Notes: a model not told the origin generated them from the sequence alone. DNA of 64,000 bases from Desulfofundulus thermosubterraneus DSM 16057 (GCF_900142025.1 NZ_FQZM01000015.1:1-64000); one strand, 5' to 3'. Positions 35,601 through 45,311 are shown, counted from the first letter of the stretch. Translations and numbers: made by a program.

Positions 35601-36200
35601 CTATCTATAAAACCAAAAAATGCCCACCTGCATAAGGCCAATCACAAAACCCAAAAATCCTCCCAGAATTTCAATATGTTTTAGCTCCCGGGAAGAAACG
35701 GAGATGATGATTTTTTCCAGTTGTTCCAGAGAAAAACTGTTAACCTGCTCCTCCACTACCTTCGACAAACAAAAATCTACCTTCAGCTTTTCCCCAAAAC
35801 GGTCTATCAGTTCCTCAACCAGGGGTGGCAATTCCCTTCTGATCTGTTCAGCCAGAGCATCAGAAATAATTCGCCGCAGGGACAGGGGTAAGAAACCGGG
35901 CAACCTGTCCATCACCCTGACACGGACTGCCGTATTCACGGAAGAGATCAGGTCTTCGTTTAATTGTTCTGAGCGCAGGTAGTTGAGGAGTCGTTCCTTG
36001 GGAAGCAGTTGCTCCTCAATTACCTTGCCGATAACCCTGGCCAGCTCCCCACGCCTTTTGGGCACTACCCCCTGGATAGTGTAACCAAGCACACGAACTG
36101 GTTTGTGGGGACGAAAAATCAGCCGTACCGCCAGCCAGTTGGTGAGCCACCCGATCAGCGCCCCTACTACCGGCAACAGCACGGCCTGTGTCCAGTGCAA
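35601..36200 (-). CDS. DUF445-family membrane protein (YheB-like)
   Basis: A protein of 199 residues with a membrane segment at each end (AVLLPVVGALIGWLTNWLAVRL and GGFLGFVIGLMQVGIFWF) and a helical middle. The opening GALIGWLTNWLA and LIFRPHKP motifs mark the DUF445 family, found in endospore formers and elsewhere; its function is unknown. The start is set at TTG 36200, after GAGGTGAGAAGGAT; an upstream in-frame TTG at 36230 has no ribosome binding site. It lies after ytxC on the same strand, with its own short gap. Confidence 0.75.
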   Translation of the reverse strand: MHWTQAVLLPVVGALIGWLTNWLAVRLIFRPHKPVRVLGYTIQGVVPKRRGELARVIGKVIEEQLLPKERLLNYLRSEQLNEDLISSVNTAVRVRVMDRLPGFLPLSLRRIISDALAEQIRRELPPLVEELIDRFGEKLKVDFCLSKVVEEQVNSFSLEQLEKIIISVSSRELKHIEILGGFLGFVIGLMQVGIFWFYR

Positions 36201-36279
36201 ATCCTTCTCACCTCGTTCTGGTGCTCTCAAAAATTACATCAGAACAAATATACCAGAACAAAAAAAAACGGGCAACAAA

Positions 36280-37158
36280 CTATTTTTTTTGACATAAGGG
36301 GCAACCGGTACATTCCCGTACCCGGCCCCAAAAGACAAGGTAGATCGTTTCCATGACGGTATTTTTTTGCCCGGAATCCGCATTGTGAATAACAATATGT
36401 TTGGGCGCCAGGGTAATCAAGGTGCTGATCAGCATGTCCTCATAATTAATTTCCCCGTCGGTTAAATCTATAAACAAATTTTCCAGGTAGTCTACCCTGA
36501 GAACCTGTTTTTGGTCGTCTAACAGTCTAAACGCCCCACCGGGCAGCCTGAGCACATGCACCAGTTCCACACGGGATTCCTGAATTTCCACAAAATATTT
36601 AAGCAGCTGGATAAATTCCTGATATTCCCTCTCCATCAGGAAGTCGTCCACTGCCCTTTCCACGGCCTGCTCCAATTCTTCCATGTAATCCTTCAGCCGG
36701 AAACGGATAAAGCCCTCTACGATGATCTGGTTGTTTTGCCGCAAAAAATCTAAAATCTTATCCATAATCTTTTTCTTAAACAGGCGCTGGTAACCCCCTT
36801 TTTGACCGCTCTTACCGTAACCCAGGTGACCAAGGGCATACTTGAAAATGTTTTGCCGCTCCTCCTCGTTAAAATAATAATAGTTCTCTCTGATCATATC
36901 TTTGAGCAGCAATTGTTGCCACTGGCCCAAAATTAGATCGGAGAGAGAGCGGGCAATATGGTGGCGAAAAATGGCCTGAATGTCTTCCCTTTGCCCTCCA
37001 CCGGGCATTATCTGACAGGATACAAAGTTAAACCTGCCGGCCGAGCTTTCTTTCAAACTTACCTTTAGCCCCTCTTTTTCTAAATTTTTCATTTCCCGCC
37101 CCAATCGGAACCTAATGAGATCTATGTGCCGGGCCGTCCCGATGGAGATACCGGTCAT
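36280..37158 (-). CDS. ytxC: Sporulation protein YtxC
   Basis: A protein of 292 residues resembling YtxC of Bacillus and clostridia, a family restricted to endospore formers with no known biochemical role. It is mostly helical, with charged helices (KKKIMDKILDFLRQNNQIIVEGFIRFRLKDY) and a C-terminal ECTGCPLCQKK with three cysteines. The start is taken at ATG 37158, five bases after GGTGA; an ATG four codons earlier directly abuts AAAGG. No partner gene is obvious. Confidence 0.75.
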   Translation of the reverse strand: MTGISIGTARHIDLIRFRLGREMKNLEKEGLKVSLKESSAGRFNFVSCQIMPGGGQREDIQAIFRHHIARSLSDLILGQWQQLLLKDMIRENYYYFNEEERQNIFKYALGHLGYGKSGQKGGYQRLFKKKIMDKILDFLRQNNQIIVEGFIRFRLKDYMEELEQAVERAVDDFLMEREYQEFIQLLKYFVEIQESRVELVHVLRLPGGAFRLLDDQKQVLRVDYLENLFIDLTDGEINYEDMLISTLITLAPKHIVIHNADSGQKNTVMETIYLVFWGRVRECTGCPLCQKK

Positions 37159-37392
37159 CAATTTCACCATCCTTTCCGTTCTAGTATATGTGCGGCTAAA
37201 AACCAGTATACAACCAGCCTTTCCCGTAATAATGTGGTTCTTCTAGAGGCAAACAACTTGACGTGGTTGTTTTTTGCTCGACCTCATGAATCATGGAATC
37301 TACTTTCCTGTCCCTCATTTACGTGGAATTCAATCTTATGGGTCAATTACCTTCGGCGTTTAAATTCAGCCCATTTATCTAAAAATAAGGAT

Positions 37393-38559
37393 ATGACAAA
37401 GAAAAAGCTGCTTTCCGTTTTCACAATAGCCGCAACCTATATTGGAACAGTGGTGGGGGCAGGTTTTGCGTCCGGCCAGGAAGTACTGCAGTTTTTCGGT
37501 TACTTTGGCCTGCCCGGAATGCTGGGATTGGTTTTGACTACAATTCTTCTGGCCTTTTTTGGTTACCTGATTTTGGACCTGGGAAGGAGGCTTAACGCGG
37601 ATTCTCACTTACCTCTTGTTCGTTACGCCGGCGGGAAATGGGTGGGTACGGCTATAGATTGGGTGATTACCCTTTTCCTGTTTGGCGGCCTGGTCACCAT
37701 GGGAGCGGGGGCCGGGGCAATTTTTACGGAACAATTAGGGCTACCCTTCTTTTGGGGCAGCCTGGCAATGATTGTCATTTCCCTTGTCACGGTACTTACC
37801 GGCATTACCGGGGTGGTTACTTCCATCAGTTTCGTAGTACCACTGCTGCTGGCGGCAGTGTTTGGGGTGGCCATATATACCATCACCACAGATTTCGGCG
37901 CCCTAGCATCGACACTCAGCGTCTACGCCAACCCCGGAAAAGCACCGGTACCCTTCTGGCCCTTGACGGCCCTTTTGTATGCCTCTTATAACCTGGTGCT
38001 GTCGGTAGCCATACTTGCTCCCCTGGGCAGCATGTCCGATGCCCGGAGATTGAAAATAGGCGCCATTCTGGGAGGAATCGGCCTGGGAATAGGCGCAGCC
38101 GCCATTAACCTTTCTATTTTATCGCATATCGACCGGGCGGCAAACTTTGAAATACCCATGATCTACGTGGCAGGCACCATTTCACCTCTGGCCCGTATCG
38201 GGTATATCATTGTGCTTCTAGCTGAAATTTATACCACGGCTGTTAGCAGTCTTTACGGCTTCGTAGCCAGGATGGGCAAACAGGGTACGGCAAAGTACCT
38301 CTGGATTACCTTAGGGGCGGGAGCGGCTGCTTTCGGCCTGGCGCAATTTGGTTTTTCAAATCTGGTGGGCACGCTATTCCCGGCGGTGGGCTTCGCGGGG
38401 CTTTTACTCCTGGGTTCCCTGGTATACGGTTTTATTAAGGATAGAAAGGTAAAGCCAGCAATGGAGGCTAGAGAGGCCGTCCTGGCCCGCCAACCCACCC
38501 CGGCTATGGCTTTTGAGGTGGCTGAGGAGTTGGCCGGAGAGGGAAAAGATGGTAATTAA
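37393..38559 (+). CDS. YkvI-like membrane carrier
   Basis: An integral membrane protein of 388 residues with about ten membrane segments, beginning TIAATYIGTVVGAGFASGQEVLQFF. The unwound glycine-rich first helix (GTVVGAGFASGQE) is typical of LeuT-fold carriers, and the whole resembles Bacillus YkvI. Substrate unknown; uptake of an amino acid or organic ion is possible. Start at ATG 37393; AAGG lies only two bases upstream, so initiation may be weak. The open frame extends 89 codons upstream, but that part has no membrane pattern and no start signal. It is convergent with larC. Confidence 0.75.
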   Translation: MTKKKLLSVFTIAATYIGTVVGAGFASGQEVLQFFGYFGLPGMLGLVLTTILLAFFGYLILDLGRRLNADSHLPLVRYAGGKWVGTAIDWVITLFLFGGLVTMGAGAGAIFTEQLGLPFFWGSLAMIVISLVTVLTGITGVVTSISFVVPLLLAAVFGVAIYTITTDFGALASTLSVYANPGKAPVPFWPLTALLYASYNLVLSVAILAPLGSMSDARRLKIGAILGGIGLGIGAAAINLSILSHIDRAANFEIPMIYVAGTISPLARIGYIIVLLAEIYTTAVSSLYGFVARMGKQGTAKYLWITLGAGAAAFGLAQFGFSNLVGTLFPAVGFAGLLLLGSLVYGFIKDRKVKPAMEAREAVLARQPTPAMAFEVAEELAGEGKDGN

Positions 38560-38642
38560 TCTAAGAAGTTCTCTTGTTGAAAACGGCTGGAAAAAGGTTT
38601 ACGATTCACCGCTCCAAAAAAATTGAGCCATTACCTGGGCGA

Positions 38643-39875
38643 TTACTGGGTCGGTTCCCAGGTCTGGCAAAAGTACTGCTCCGGGTTATGGGAGTTGTTC
38701 AAAGCCTCCCGGGCTGCCTTAATGGCACATATATATACATTTTTTAAAGGGACATTCTTTTCCAGGGCGAGGCGGCGGCAATCTTCGTATTCCGGGCTCA
38801 TTTGCCAGCCCGAATCATCGCGGCAGGTGGCAACTTTCACGCGCACCGTCCCAAATTCCGTTTCTACACTAATATGTTTCCGGGGCAAACAAAAACGTTT
38901 TTCTCGGCGCCTCCGTACGCCCAGGGTGCTGGTTTCAGCAAAGATAAGTTGCATCAATTCCTCTTCTTTCTCCGGCAGGCAAAGTACTGTCAATAAATTA
39001 CCCGAGCGGCCCTTTTTCATAATGACAGGGGTCAGCCAGACATCCAGGGCCTCTGATGCCAGCAGCTTTTCCGTCACATAAGCAAGTATTTCCGGATTTA
39101 AGTCGTCAATGTTGGTTTGCAGGATGGAGATCTCCTGTTCCGATGCTGGCTGCCGTTCAATTCCCTCGCCGATAAAAACCCGCAAAAAATTAGGAATCCC
39201 ATATTCTCTGGTTCCCAGTCCGTATCCTATTTGGGCAATTTTCATTGCCGGCAGGGGCCCAAAACCTCTGGCCAGAGCAGCTACAATGGCCGCTCCCGTT
39301 GGGGTAACGAGTTCTCCTTCCACCTCCACGGGGCGAATGGGGAAACCCTTGAGAAGTTCGGCGGTGGCCGGTGCCGGAATGGGAAGCACGCCGTGTTGAG
39401 TCTGGATAGTTCCGTATCCGGTGGGTAGAGGAGAACAATAAACTTTTTCCACGCCCGCTTCTCGTAAGGCGATTGACGTCCCCACGATGTCCACTATTGA
39501 GTCGATTGCCCCGACCTCGTGAAAGTGAACATGGCGGGGCTCAACCCCGTGAACCTTGCCTTCCGCCCGGGCCAACTTTTCAAAAATGTCCAGGGCACAA
39601 CGTTTGACTTGCGGGTGCAGTCCGCTACCCTCAATGATGCGTCTGATATCTTCCCAGGTTCGGTGAGGGTGGTGATATTGTTCCATTTCCACCAGAAACC
39701 TGGTGCCCTGAAAACCGTGGGTTTTATCCTGATAAATTTTCAGGGAATAGCCTTCCAAGCCTAAAAGATCCAGCTGGCTTTGTACAGCCGCCGGGGGTAC
39801 GCCGGCGTCTATTAACGCACCCAGCATCATGTCGCCACTGATCCCGCTGAAGCAGTCCAGGTAAAGTATTTTCAC
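38643..39875 (-). CDS. larC: Nickel-pincer nucleotide biosynthesis protein LarC (nickel insertion)
   Basis: A protein of 410 residues of the LarC family (formerly DUF111), the CTP-dependent cyclometallase that inserts nickel into the pyridinium-dithiocarboxylate nucleotide used by lactate racemase. Diagnostic stretches are YLDCFSGISGDMMLGALIDAG, HFHEVGAIDSIVDIVG, GVLPIPAPATAELLKGFP and TPTGAAI. Start at GTG 39875, eight bases after AAGGAG. It is one continuous frame, unlike some larC genes that need a frameshift. LarB and LarE are not in the window, but a LarA-superfamily gene is, at 55120-56562. Confidence 0.92.
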   Translation of the reverse strand: MKILYLDCFSGISGDMMLGALIDAGVPPAAVQSQLDLLGLEGYSLKIYQDKTHGFQGTRFLVEMEQYHHPHRTWEDIRRIIEGSGLHPQVKRCALDIFEKLARAEGKVHGVEPRHVHFHEVGAIDSIVDIVGTSIALREAGVEKVYCSPLPTGYGTIQTQHGVLPIPAPATAELLKGFPIRPVEVEGELVTPTGAAIVAALARGFGPLPAMKIAQIGYGLGTREYGIPNFLRVFIGEGIERQPASEQEISILQTNIDDLNPEILAYVTEKLLASEALDVWLTPVIMKKGRSGNLLTVLCLPEKEEELMQLIFAETSTLGVRRRREKRFCLPRKHISVETEFGTVRVKVATCRDDSGWQMSPEYEDCRRLALEKNVPLKNVYICAIKAAREALNNSHNPEQYFCQTWEPTQ

Positions 39876-40016
39876 CTTCGCGTCTCCTTCGAACTTTAGT
39901 TTATGGAGCAAATAAATTTAAACGCATTTGCAGTTTCGCTAACCCGGTCTAAAGCGAGCTGCTGTGATGCCGCGCGGAGCTGGGAAAGAACGAGTTTATC
40001 CGCTACTTCCCCTTGT

Positions 40017-40787
40017 TCAACTGTAATAAAACCTTTCACCAGTCTGTGGTTTTGGGGTTCTTAAATATCTTACACCCGTCCAGATCAAAACGGCGGAGAA
40101 TATGATACGCAGAGCTCCCTCGGGCAGGACATGGGCAAGGGAGCCACCCAGATATGTGCCTATCAGGATACCCGGGATTAATCCCGGCAGGATGCTTGCG
40201 CTGACATTCCCCAAACACCAGTGGGTATAAGCGCCGGCTATTCCTACAGGAACCATGGCGAGGAGGGAACAACCCTGCGCGGTATACTGGGTGAAGCCAA
40301 TTAACAGCACCATGGAAGGCACCATTATCGTTCCCCCGCCAACCCCCATCATCCCGGAGAGGAAGCCGGTAAAAATACCTGTTAATAAGAGAATAAACAT
40401 TTCTAACCAGCCTGTGGTATGCAGCGATACGTGGGGCAAGTAAGGTTTTAAAAGCAAGAGCAGGGAGACCAGGATTAAAAACCCGCCAAAGGACCTTTTG
40501 AGCTTCCATTCGGGAAGGGCATTGGCATAGCGCGCTCCTGCCCTGGCGGTAAATATGGCAGTGGAAGCCAAAAGGCTGGAGGCAAATATATCCACCGAAC
40601 CATTTAAGGCATAGGTGACAGCCCCCGAAATTCCGGTGAAAACGAGTGCTACAAGGCTCGTACCGTGGGCCTTATGCTGCCCCATCTTCAGGATGCCCAC
40701 CATCAGGGGAATCATGATCACCCCGCCGCCGAGACCCACAAGTCCCCCAAAGAAACCAGCTGCTAATCCTATCAATAAACTAATCAT
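40017..40787 (-). CDS. TSUP/TauE-SafE family permease
   Basis: A membrane protein of 256 residues with about eight hydrophobic segments and the duplicated glycine motif of the family (GGLVGLGGGVIMIPLMV and GFLSGMMGVGGGTIMVPSMV). TSUP proteins export or import sulfite, sulfoacetate, organosulfonates or small organic acids. It lies between larC and the UbiD-like gene, all on the minus strand. It may move a substrate or product of this cluster, but specificity cannot be predicted. No good ribosome binding site precedes the ATG. Confidence 0.85.
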   Translation of the reverse strand: MISLLIGLAAGFFGGLVGLGGGVIMIPLMVGILKMGQHKAHGTSLVALVFTGISGAVTYALNGSVDIFASSLLASTAIFTARAGARYANALPEWKLKRSFGGFLILVSLLLLLKPYLPHVSLHTTGWLEMFILLLTGIFTGFLSGMMGVGGGTIMVPSMVLLIGFTQYTAQGCSLLAMVPVGIAGAYTHWCLGNVSASILPGLIPGILIGTYLGGSLAHVLPEGALRIIFSAVLIWTGVRYLRTPKPQTGERFYYS

Positions 40788-40867
40788 TTTTGTTATTCTA
40801 GTAAAACCTTTACCCTCCTAAATTTGCCTGTTAATCAAGTGAGGTCCAGGTCACACGTTATAAAACA

Positions 40868-42250
40868 TTATAACACCGTTTTTTGTTCATGGTCCTCAAA
40901 GTAATCCTCAAGTTTGATCTTTTCAAAATCCGGGATTTTAATTTTTTCGAAACGTTCCGCCGGGGCACCAAGCGGCACAGTTGCATCAATGCCCATTTTA
41001 TCACTCACACCGTCATCGCTGGAAGGATCGAGTTTGTTTCCATGTGCTCCAGAAATTATGATCACATCTCTACCGGCCTGGCAACGGGTAGCAATGGCCC
41101 ACTCCACATCTTCGGAGTTAAAAATATCTACATCTTTATCTACAACTACTACATGCTTAATTTCCGCACTGCTGGCAAAGGCAGCAAACATGGCATTTTT
41201 AGCCTCTCCTTCGTTTCTCTTATCGATGGCGATAACAGCATGGTAGCGGCATGCGCCTCCAGGTGTTAAGCGCACTGCCTGAACCGTAGGGACTGCCTGC
41301 TTGACGATTTGGAAGAGACCCGCCTCCCGCGGAATAGCTCCCAACAGCAAATGCTCCTTTGTCGCTGCCACGATGGTCTGATAGATTGGCTGGCGCCTGC
41401 AGGTAACAGCATCAATAACAATTACGGGTTTTTTGCTGGCAGGCCCGTAATACTTCGGATACTCACCGAAGGGCCCTTCCATTTCACGCACCCCGGGCAG
41501 CAACCGCCCTTCTAAGACTATTTCTGCATGCGCCGGTACTTCTATATCCACTGTTTCACACTTGACTAACTGAAGGGGCTCTCCATGAAGGGCACCGGCA
41601 ATTTCCAGTTCATCAACCCCAAAGGGTGTAATTGCCTGTGATGCCAGCAAGGTAAGGGGATCTACACCGATAACCAGCGCCACTTCCAGCGGCCGGTCGT
41701 TTTCTTCCGCTTTTTGGAATATATGCCACAGGTGGCGGGGTAAAATTAGGATGCCCAGTTTGTTTGGACCCAGCACCTGAAGCCTGTGGATGGAAACATT
41801 ACGAACCCCAGTTGAAGGGTCTTTGGCAATAAGAAGAGCGGCAGTGATATACGGCCCGGCATCCTTCTCGTGATGGGTCGGAACAGGAAACATAGAAACA
41901 ATGTCAATATGATCTCGTATAATAACTTCTTTGACAGGAGCCTGTTCCCTACTAATGAGACGGCACGGCACGGGATTGGCTTGAGCCGCGGCAAATTTAG
42001 TCACTACTTCAGCTATGCTTACACCCATAGCTTCGGCAATCATCTGCCTGGTGGATAATATGCCGGCTACTACGGGCATGGAATAGCCTTTCACTTTCTC
42101 AAACTTGACCGCCCACTGCCCGTCTGCCTTCTTGGCCACGGCAGCCAGTTCGAAAACCGGGTCAACTTCCCTTTTGATTTTCTTCAGATACCCCCTGGTT
42201 TCCAGCGCTTCCAACCAGCTGCGAAGGGTATGGTAACTCACTGTAATCAT
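40868..42250 (-). CDS. UbiD-family prenylated-FMN-dependent decarboxylase
   Basis: A protein of 460 residues with the full UbiD layout: SLRSWLEALE-like N-terminus (LRSWLEALETRGYL), THHEKDAGPYITAAL, the conserved arginine in VSIHRLQVLGP, and the catalytic glutamate region PAHAEIVLEGRLLPG followed by EGPFGEYPKYYG. Such enzymes reversibly (de)carboxylate aromatic, heteroaromatic or unsaturated acids using prenyl-FMN made by UbiX, which is not in this window. Start at ATG 42250, ten bases after the alcohol dehydrogenase stop. With that enzyme and an aldehyde oxidoreductase it could act as alcohol to aldehyde to acid to decarboxylated product. An HmfF-like furan-dicarboxylate role is one option. 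Confidence 0.9.
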   Translation of the reverse strand: MITVSYHTLRSWLEALETRGYLKKIKREVDPVFELAAVAKKADGQWAVKFEKVKGYSMPVVAGILSTRQMIAEAMGVSIAEVVTKFAAAQANPVPCRLISREQAPVKEVIIRDHIDIVSMFPVPTHHEKDAGPYITAALLIAKDPSTGVRNVSIHRLQVLGPNKLGILILPRHLWHIFQKAEENDRPLEVALVIGVDPLTLLASQAITPFGVDELEIAGALHGEPLQLVKCETVDIEVPAHAEIVLEGRLLPGVREMEGPFGEYPKYYGPASKKPVIVIDAVTCRRQPIYQTIVAATKEHLLLGAIPREAGLFQIVKQAVPTVQAVRLTPGGACRYHAVIAIDKRNEGEAKNAMFAAFASSAEIKHVVVVDKDVDIFNSEDVEWAIATRCQAGRDVIIISGAHGNKLDPSSDDGVSDKMGIDATVPLGAPAERFEKIKIPDFEKIKLEDYFEDHEQKTVL

Positions 42251-42260
42251 CCTCTTCCCT

Positions 42261-43415
42261 TCATAAAGCTTTCCGCAGTATGGCCATGATATCTTTTTCC
42301 GTGACCGCTCGCGGATTAAACTTGAGCATACCATGTCCCATGGCATCCTTAGCCATGCCTTCAATCATATCCCCGGTTACTCCCACGTCTCCCAACCTGC
42401 GCGGCAAGGAAATGTCTTTCACCAGCTCGCGTACGGCTTTAACTGAACGCAAAGCCGCTTCTCTTAGACTCAAGCCCTTGACGTTCTCACCCAGGGCAAT
42501 TGCTATTTTGCTAAACTTTTCCATTCTGGCCATCGCGTTAAACTCCATAACATAGGGCAGGAGAAGACCTATCGCCATCCCGTGGCTCACGTGCGCGTGC
42601 CCGCTCAAAGCTGCTCCGATGGAATGGGTAAGGCCCAGCAAGGAATTATTGAACGCCATGCCGGCTAACAGACTGCCTAAAGACATTCTGGTACGTGCTT
42701 CTTTATCACTTCCGTCAGCCACCGCGGTTCTAAGGCTTTCTCCAATTAGTTCAATAGCCTTTAAAGCGAGCGCTTCAGCAGGCGGCTGTGCCTTGAGGGA
42801 GACATAGGTTTCTATGGCATGGGACAGGGCGTCAATCCCGCTCGCCGCGGTTACGGACGGTGGAGCCGTCATCGTAAGGAGCGGATCAACCACGGCAACT
42901 TCCGGTGCCAAAAAGGGACTGGAAATGGTTATTTTCATTCTATTTTCCCAATCCGAGAGAACGGCAAACGTCGTAACTTCGCTACCTGTACCGGAAGTGG
43001 TAGGAATTGCGATCAGGGGTGTAACCGGAGCTCTGGGAACCTTGTTTACACCGGCATAGTCCCTGATATGACCGCCGTTCTCTACTATTACCCTGGCCCC
43101 CTTTGCCGTGTCAATCGGGCTACCCCCGCCAACCGCTAAAATCAAATCACATTTGTTTTCCCTAAAACATGAAGCACAACGATGAATGGTCTCCAGGCCC
43201 GGATCCGGTTCAACATCATCGAAGACCACATTTTCTATTCCTGCGTCGCTTAAAATCTTCTCAACTTTTTCCAGAATTCCGGCTTTCCTAACCCCCTGAT
43301 CCGTAACAACCAGGATACGCTTCGCATTGTAGTTGCGGCACCAGTCAACAATGCCGGACACAACATTGGCCCCAAAACAAACTGTGGTCTTCAGCTGAAA
43401 CGTAAACGCTTCCAT
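42261..43415 (-). CDS. Iron-containing alcohol dehydrogenase (module A)
   Basis: A group III metal-dependent alcohol dehydrogenase of 384 residues. The NAD(P)-binding GGGSPIDTAKG (about 97-107), IPTTSGTGSEVT, and the metal-ligand helices GIDALSHAIETYVS, LTHSIGAALSGHAHVSHG are all present, giving the usual Asp/His/His/His set. It interconverts alcohols and aldehydes or ketones. It lies 33 bases after an aldehyde ferredoxin oxidoreductase and just before a UbiD decarboxylase. Paralogous to the dehydrogenase at 49858-51060. Confidence 0.92.
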   Translation of the reverse strand: MEAFTFQLKTTVCFGANVVSGIVDWCRNYNAKRILVVTDQGVRKAGILEKVEKILSDAGIENVVFDDVEPDPGLETIHRCASCFRENKCDLILAVGGGSPIDTAKGARVIVENGGHIRDYAGVNKVPRAPVTPLIAIPTTSGTGSEVTTFAVLSDWENRMKITISSPFLAPEVAVVDPLLTMTAPPSVTAASGIDALSHAIETYVSLKAQPPAEALALKAIELIGESLRTAVADGSDKEARTRMSLGSLLAGMAFNNSLLGLTHSIGAALSGHAHVSHGMAIGLLLPYVMEFNAMARMEKFSKIAIALGENVKGLSLREAALRSVKAVRELVKDISLPRRLGDVGVTGDMIEGMAKDAMGHGMLKFNPRAVTEKDIMAILRKAL

Positions 43416-43448
43416 TTTGAACCAATCCTCCCTCTCTCAATAAGGTTT

Positions 43449-45302
43449 CTAAAAAATAAAATCACCCAGTCCTAATCTTTCCAATGTTTCTCGAGTGGGA
43501 ATACCGTCCTCATCCCAGCCACGGGCGGCATAATACTCGTCAAGCATCCTGTCCAGGGGGGGTAAATTTTCAGCGGCTCCCCCGCAGCCCCGTCTCTGTT
43601 CAAGGATGCGAGGCGGTAGAATATCATCCTTACGGCTGATGCCGCATTTTACGTTGTAATAGCGCTTCAAGTTGAAGATCCTTTCTCCGATTTCCATGAG
43701 TTTTTCCGGGGTAAAGTCAAAGCCCGTACCTAACTTAACCCATTCAGCCAGATCCTTTATTCCGACACCACCAAACAACAAAAACTTACATAAGGCCAGC
43801 GAGTCAAAAACACTCATGAGATTTTGAGTGAGGGCCACAAGTTTCCCTTTTCCCTCAACAGAAAACCGGTCAAGCGGCTCGCTGAGCCCAAATTCAGGCA
43901 TGGTCACATTACGCTCAAAGACATGGCTGAACCCTTCTAAATGACAGGCCCCCCTGTTTGCAGTAGCATATCCGAGAGCTATGCTATTGTACGCCCTTGG
44001 GTCGTGGGCCGGGAAACCCATACCCTTGACATGGATGGCAAATTCTTTTGCTTCTGGACCTAATCCGTTAAGTAAAGTCTTAAATCCCCCGGCCAGGACG
44101 GCACCAAAGCCCTTGTTCTGCCCAATCTGGTGAATGAGTTCAATTAAAATCCCCGGGTCGCCCCACCGCAAAACCAGGCCGCCTGTTTCTTCCTTCCCAA
44201 TAACACCACGCTCAAATGCTTCTATACTGAAAGCAATCAGATTCGCTGTATCTATGGTGTCTATGCCGTAACGGTTGCAAAGTTCGTTGGCATAGCAGAT
44301 GGCTTCCAGGTTATCTATGAGGCAGGACCCCCCCATTAGACCAAGAGTTTCATACTCGGGGCCACCGCCGTTAACTTCCTTATATGGTCCACTGGTAATG
44401 TTTACCCGGCGCCCGCAACCTATAGGGCAACCTGCGCAGTGGAAGCGACCGCTGAGTACAGTTTCAACCATCCGTGGACCGCTAATACTTTTTGCTCCTT
44501 CTTCCCACTTTCCATCCCGCCAGTTTCGCACGGGGAAATCGCCTATTTGCTCGCAGGGTATTACAAGGCCTGGCGTACCGAACTCTCTGAGAGCCTTAGT
44601 TTTTTCTTTAATCCTTTTTACAGCCTCTCTTACTTTGGCTTTCAGTTCTTCCTCGAAGGCCAGGGTCGGTTTTCTTGTTCCCCGCACTGCAAGAGCTTTT
44701 ACGTTCTTGGAGCCTGCAACTGCCCCAAGGCCGCAACGTGCCGCCGCCCGCCCTTCTTTACCATCGGTAAAAAGCCCGGCGATTCTAACCAGACGTTCAC
44801 CTGCAGGGCCAATAGCACACACCTGGGCACCAGGATGTAATTCTTGTAGTCTCTCCGCGGTTTGATAAGTATCCAGCCCCCAGAGTTCTGCGGCATCCCT
44901 TATTTCTACCCCGCCTTCGTTTATCCAGAGATATACCGGAGAATCGGCCTTCCCCAGCAATACTATACCATCGTAGCCGGCCCGTTTCAGCTCTCTGCCC
45001 CAGCTCCCCCCCACACTGGCCTCTCCCCAGATCCCCGTTAGTGGTGACTTGCCGACCACCGAATGCCGCCCCGAAGACGGCACAACCGTCCCTGTAAGGG
45101 GCCCCGTAAAAAATCCCAGGACATTATTCTCTCCAAGGGGATCTGTTTGGGCATCAGTATTCCTAGCTAAAGTAACGGCGCCAAAGCCGCTGCCTCCCAA
45201 CCATTTGGAAGCAAAATCATCATCAGTTTCTTCTTCCCACCATTTCTTTTCCGTTAAATTTACCCACAAAATCGTACCTGTATAACCATGTTTCATATCC
45301 AC
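43449..45302 (-). CDS. aor: Aldehyde ferredoxin oxidoreductase, tungsten type (module A)
   Basis: A protein of 617 residues that oxidises aldehydes to acids, or the reverse, with ferredoxin as electron carrier and a tungsten bis-pyranopterin cofactor. The N-terminal domain (WLGGSGFGAV, GPLTGTVVPSSGRHSVVGKSPLTG) is typical. The [4Fe-4S] ligands lie in CAGCPIGC, with a fourth cysteine near residue 525 (FDSLALCKF). It is followed ten bases upstream by a MoaD-like gene and downstream by an alcohol dehydrogenase. It shares architecture with the second AOR at 47409-49292 but clearly differs in sequence, so a different aldehyde is likely. Confidence 0.93.
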   Translation of the reverse strand: MDMKHGYTGTILWVNLTEKKWWEEETDDDFASKWLGGSGFGAVTLARNTDAQTDPLGENNVLGFFTGPLTGTVVPSSGRHSVVGKSPLTGIWGEASVGGSWGRELKRAGYDGIVLLGKADSPVYLWINEGGVEIRDAAELWGLDTYQTAERLQELHPGAQVCAIGPAGERLVRIAGLFTDGKEGRAAARCGLGAVAGSKNVKALAVRGTRKPTLAFEEELKAKVREAVKRIKEKTKALREFGTPGLVIPCEQIGDFPVRNWRDGKWEEGAKSISGPRMVETVLSGRFHCAGCPIGCGRRVNITSGPYKEVNGGGPEYETLGLMGGSCLIDNLEAICYANELCNRYGIDTIDTANLIAFSIEAFERGVIGKEETGGLVLRWGDPGILIELIHQIGQNKGFGAVLAGGFKTLLNGLGPEAKEFAIHVKGMGFPAHDPRAYNSIALGYATANRGACHLEGFSHVFERNVTMPEFGLSEPLDRFSVEGKGKLVALTQNLMSVFDSLALCKFLLFGGVGIKDLAEWVKLGTGFDFTPEKLMEIGERIFNLKRYYNVKCGISRKDDILPPRILEQRRGCGGAAENLPPLDRMLDEYYAARGWDEDGIPTRETLERLGLGDFIF

Positions 45303-45311
45303 CAGCTCACC

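Noticed and set aside
37126-37392. 89-codon extension upstream of the YkvI-like gene
   Set aside because: It has no membrane pattern, no start signal, and overlaps the start of ytxC on the other strand; the carrier family starts at the internal ATG.
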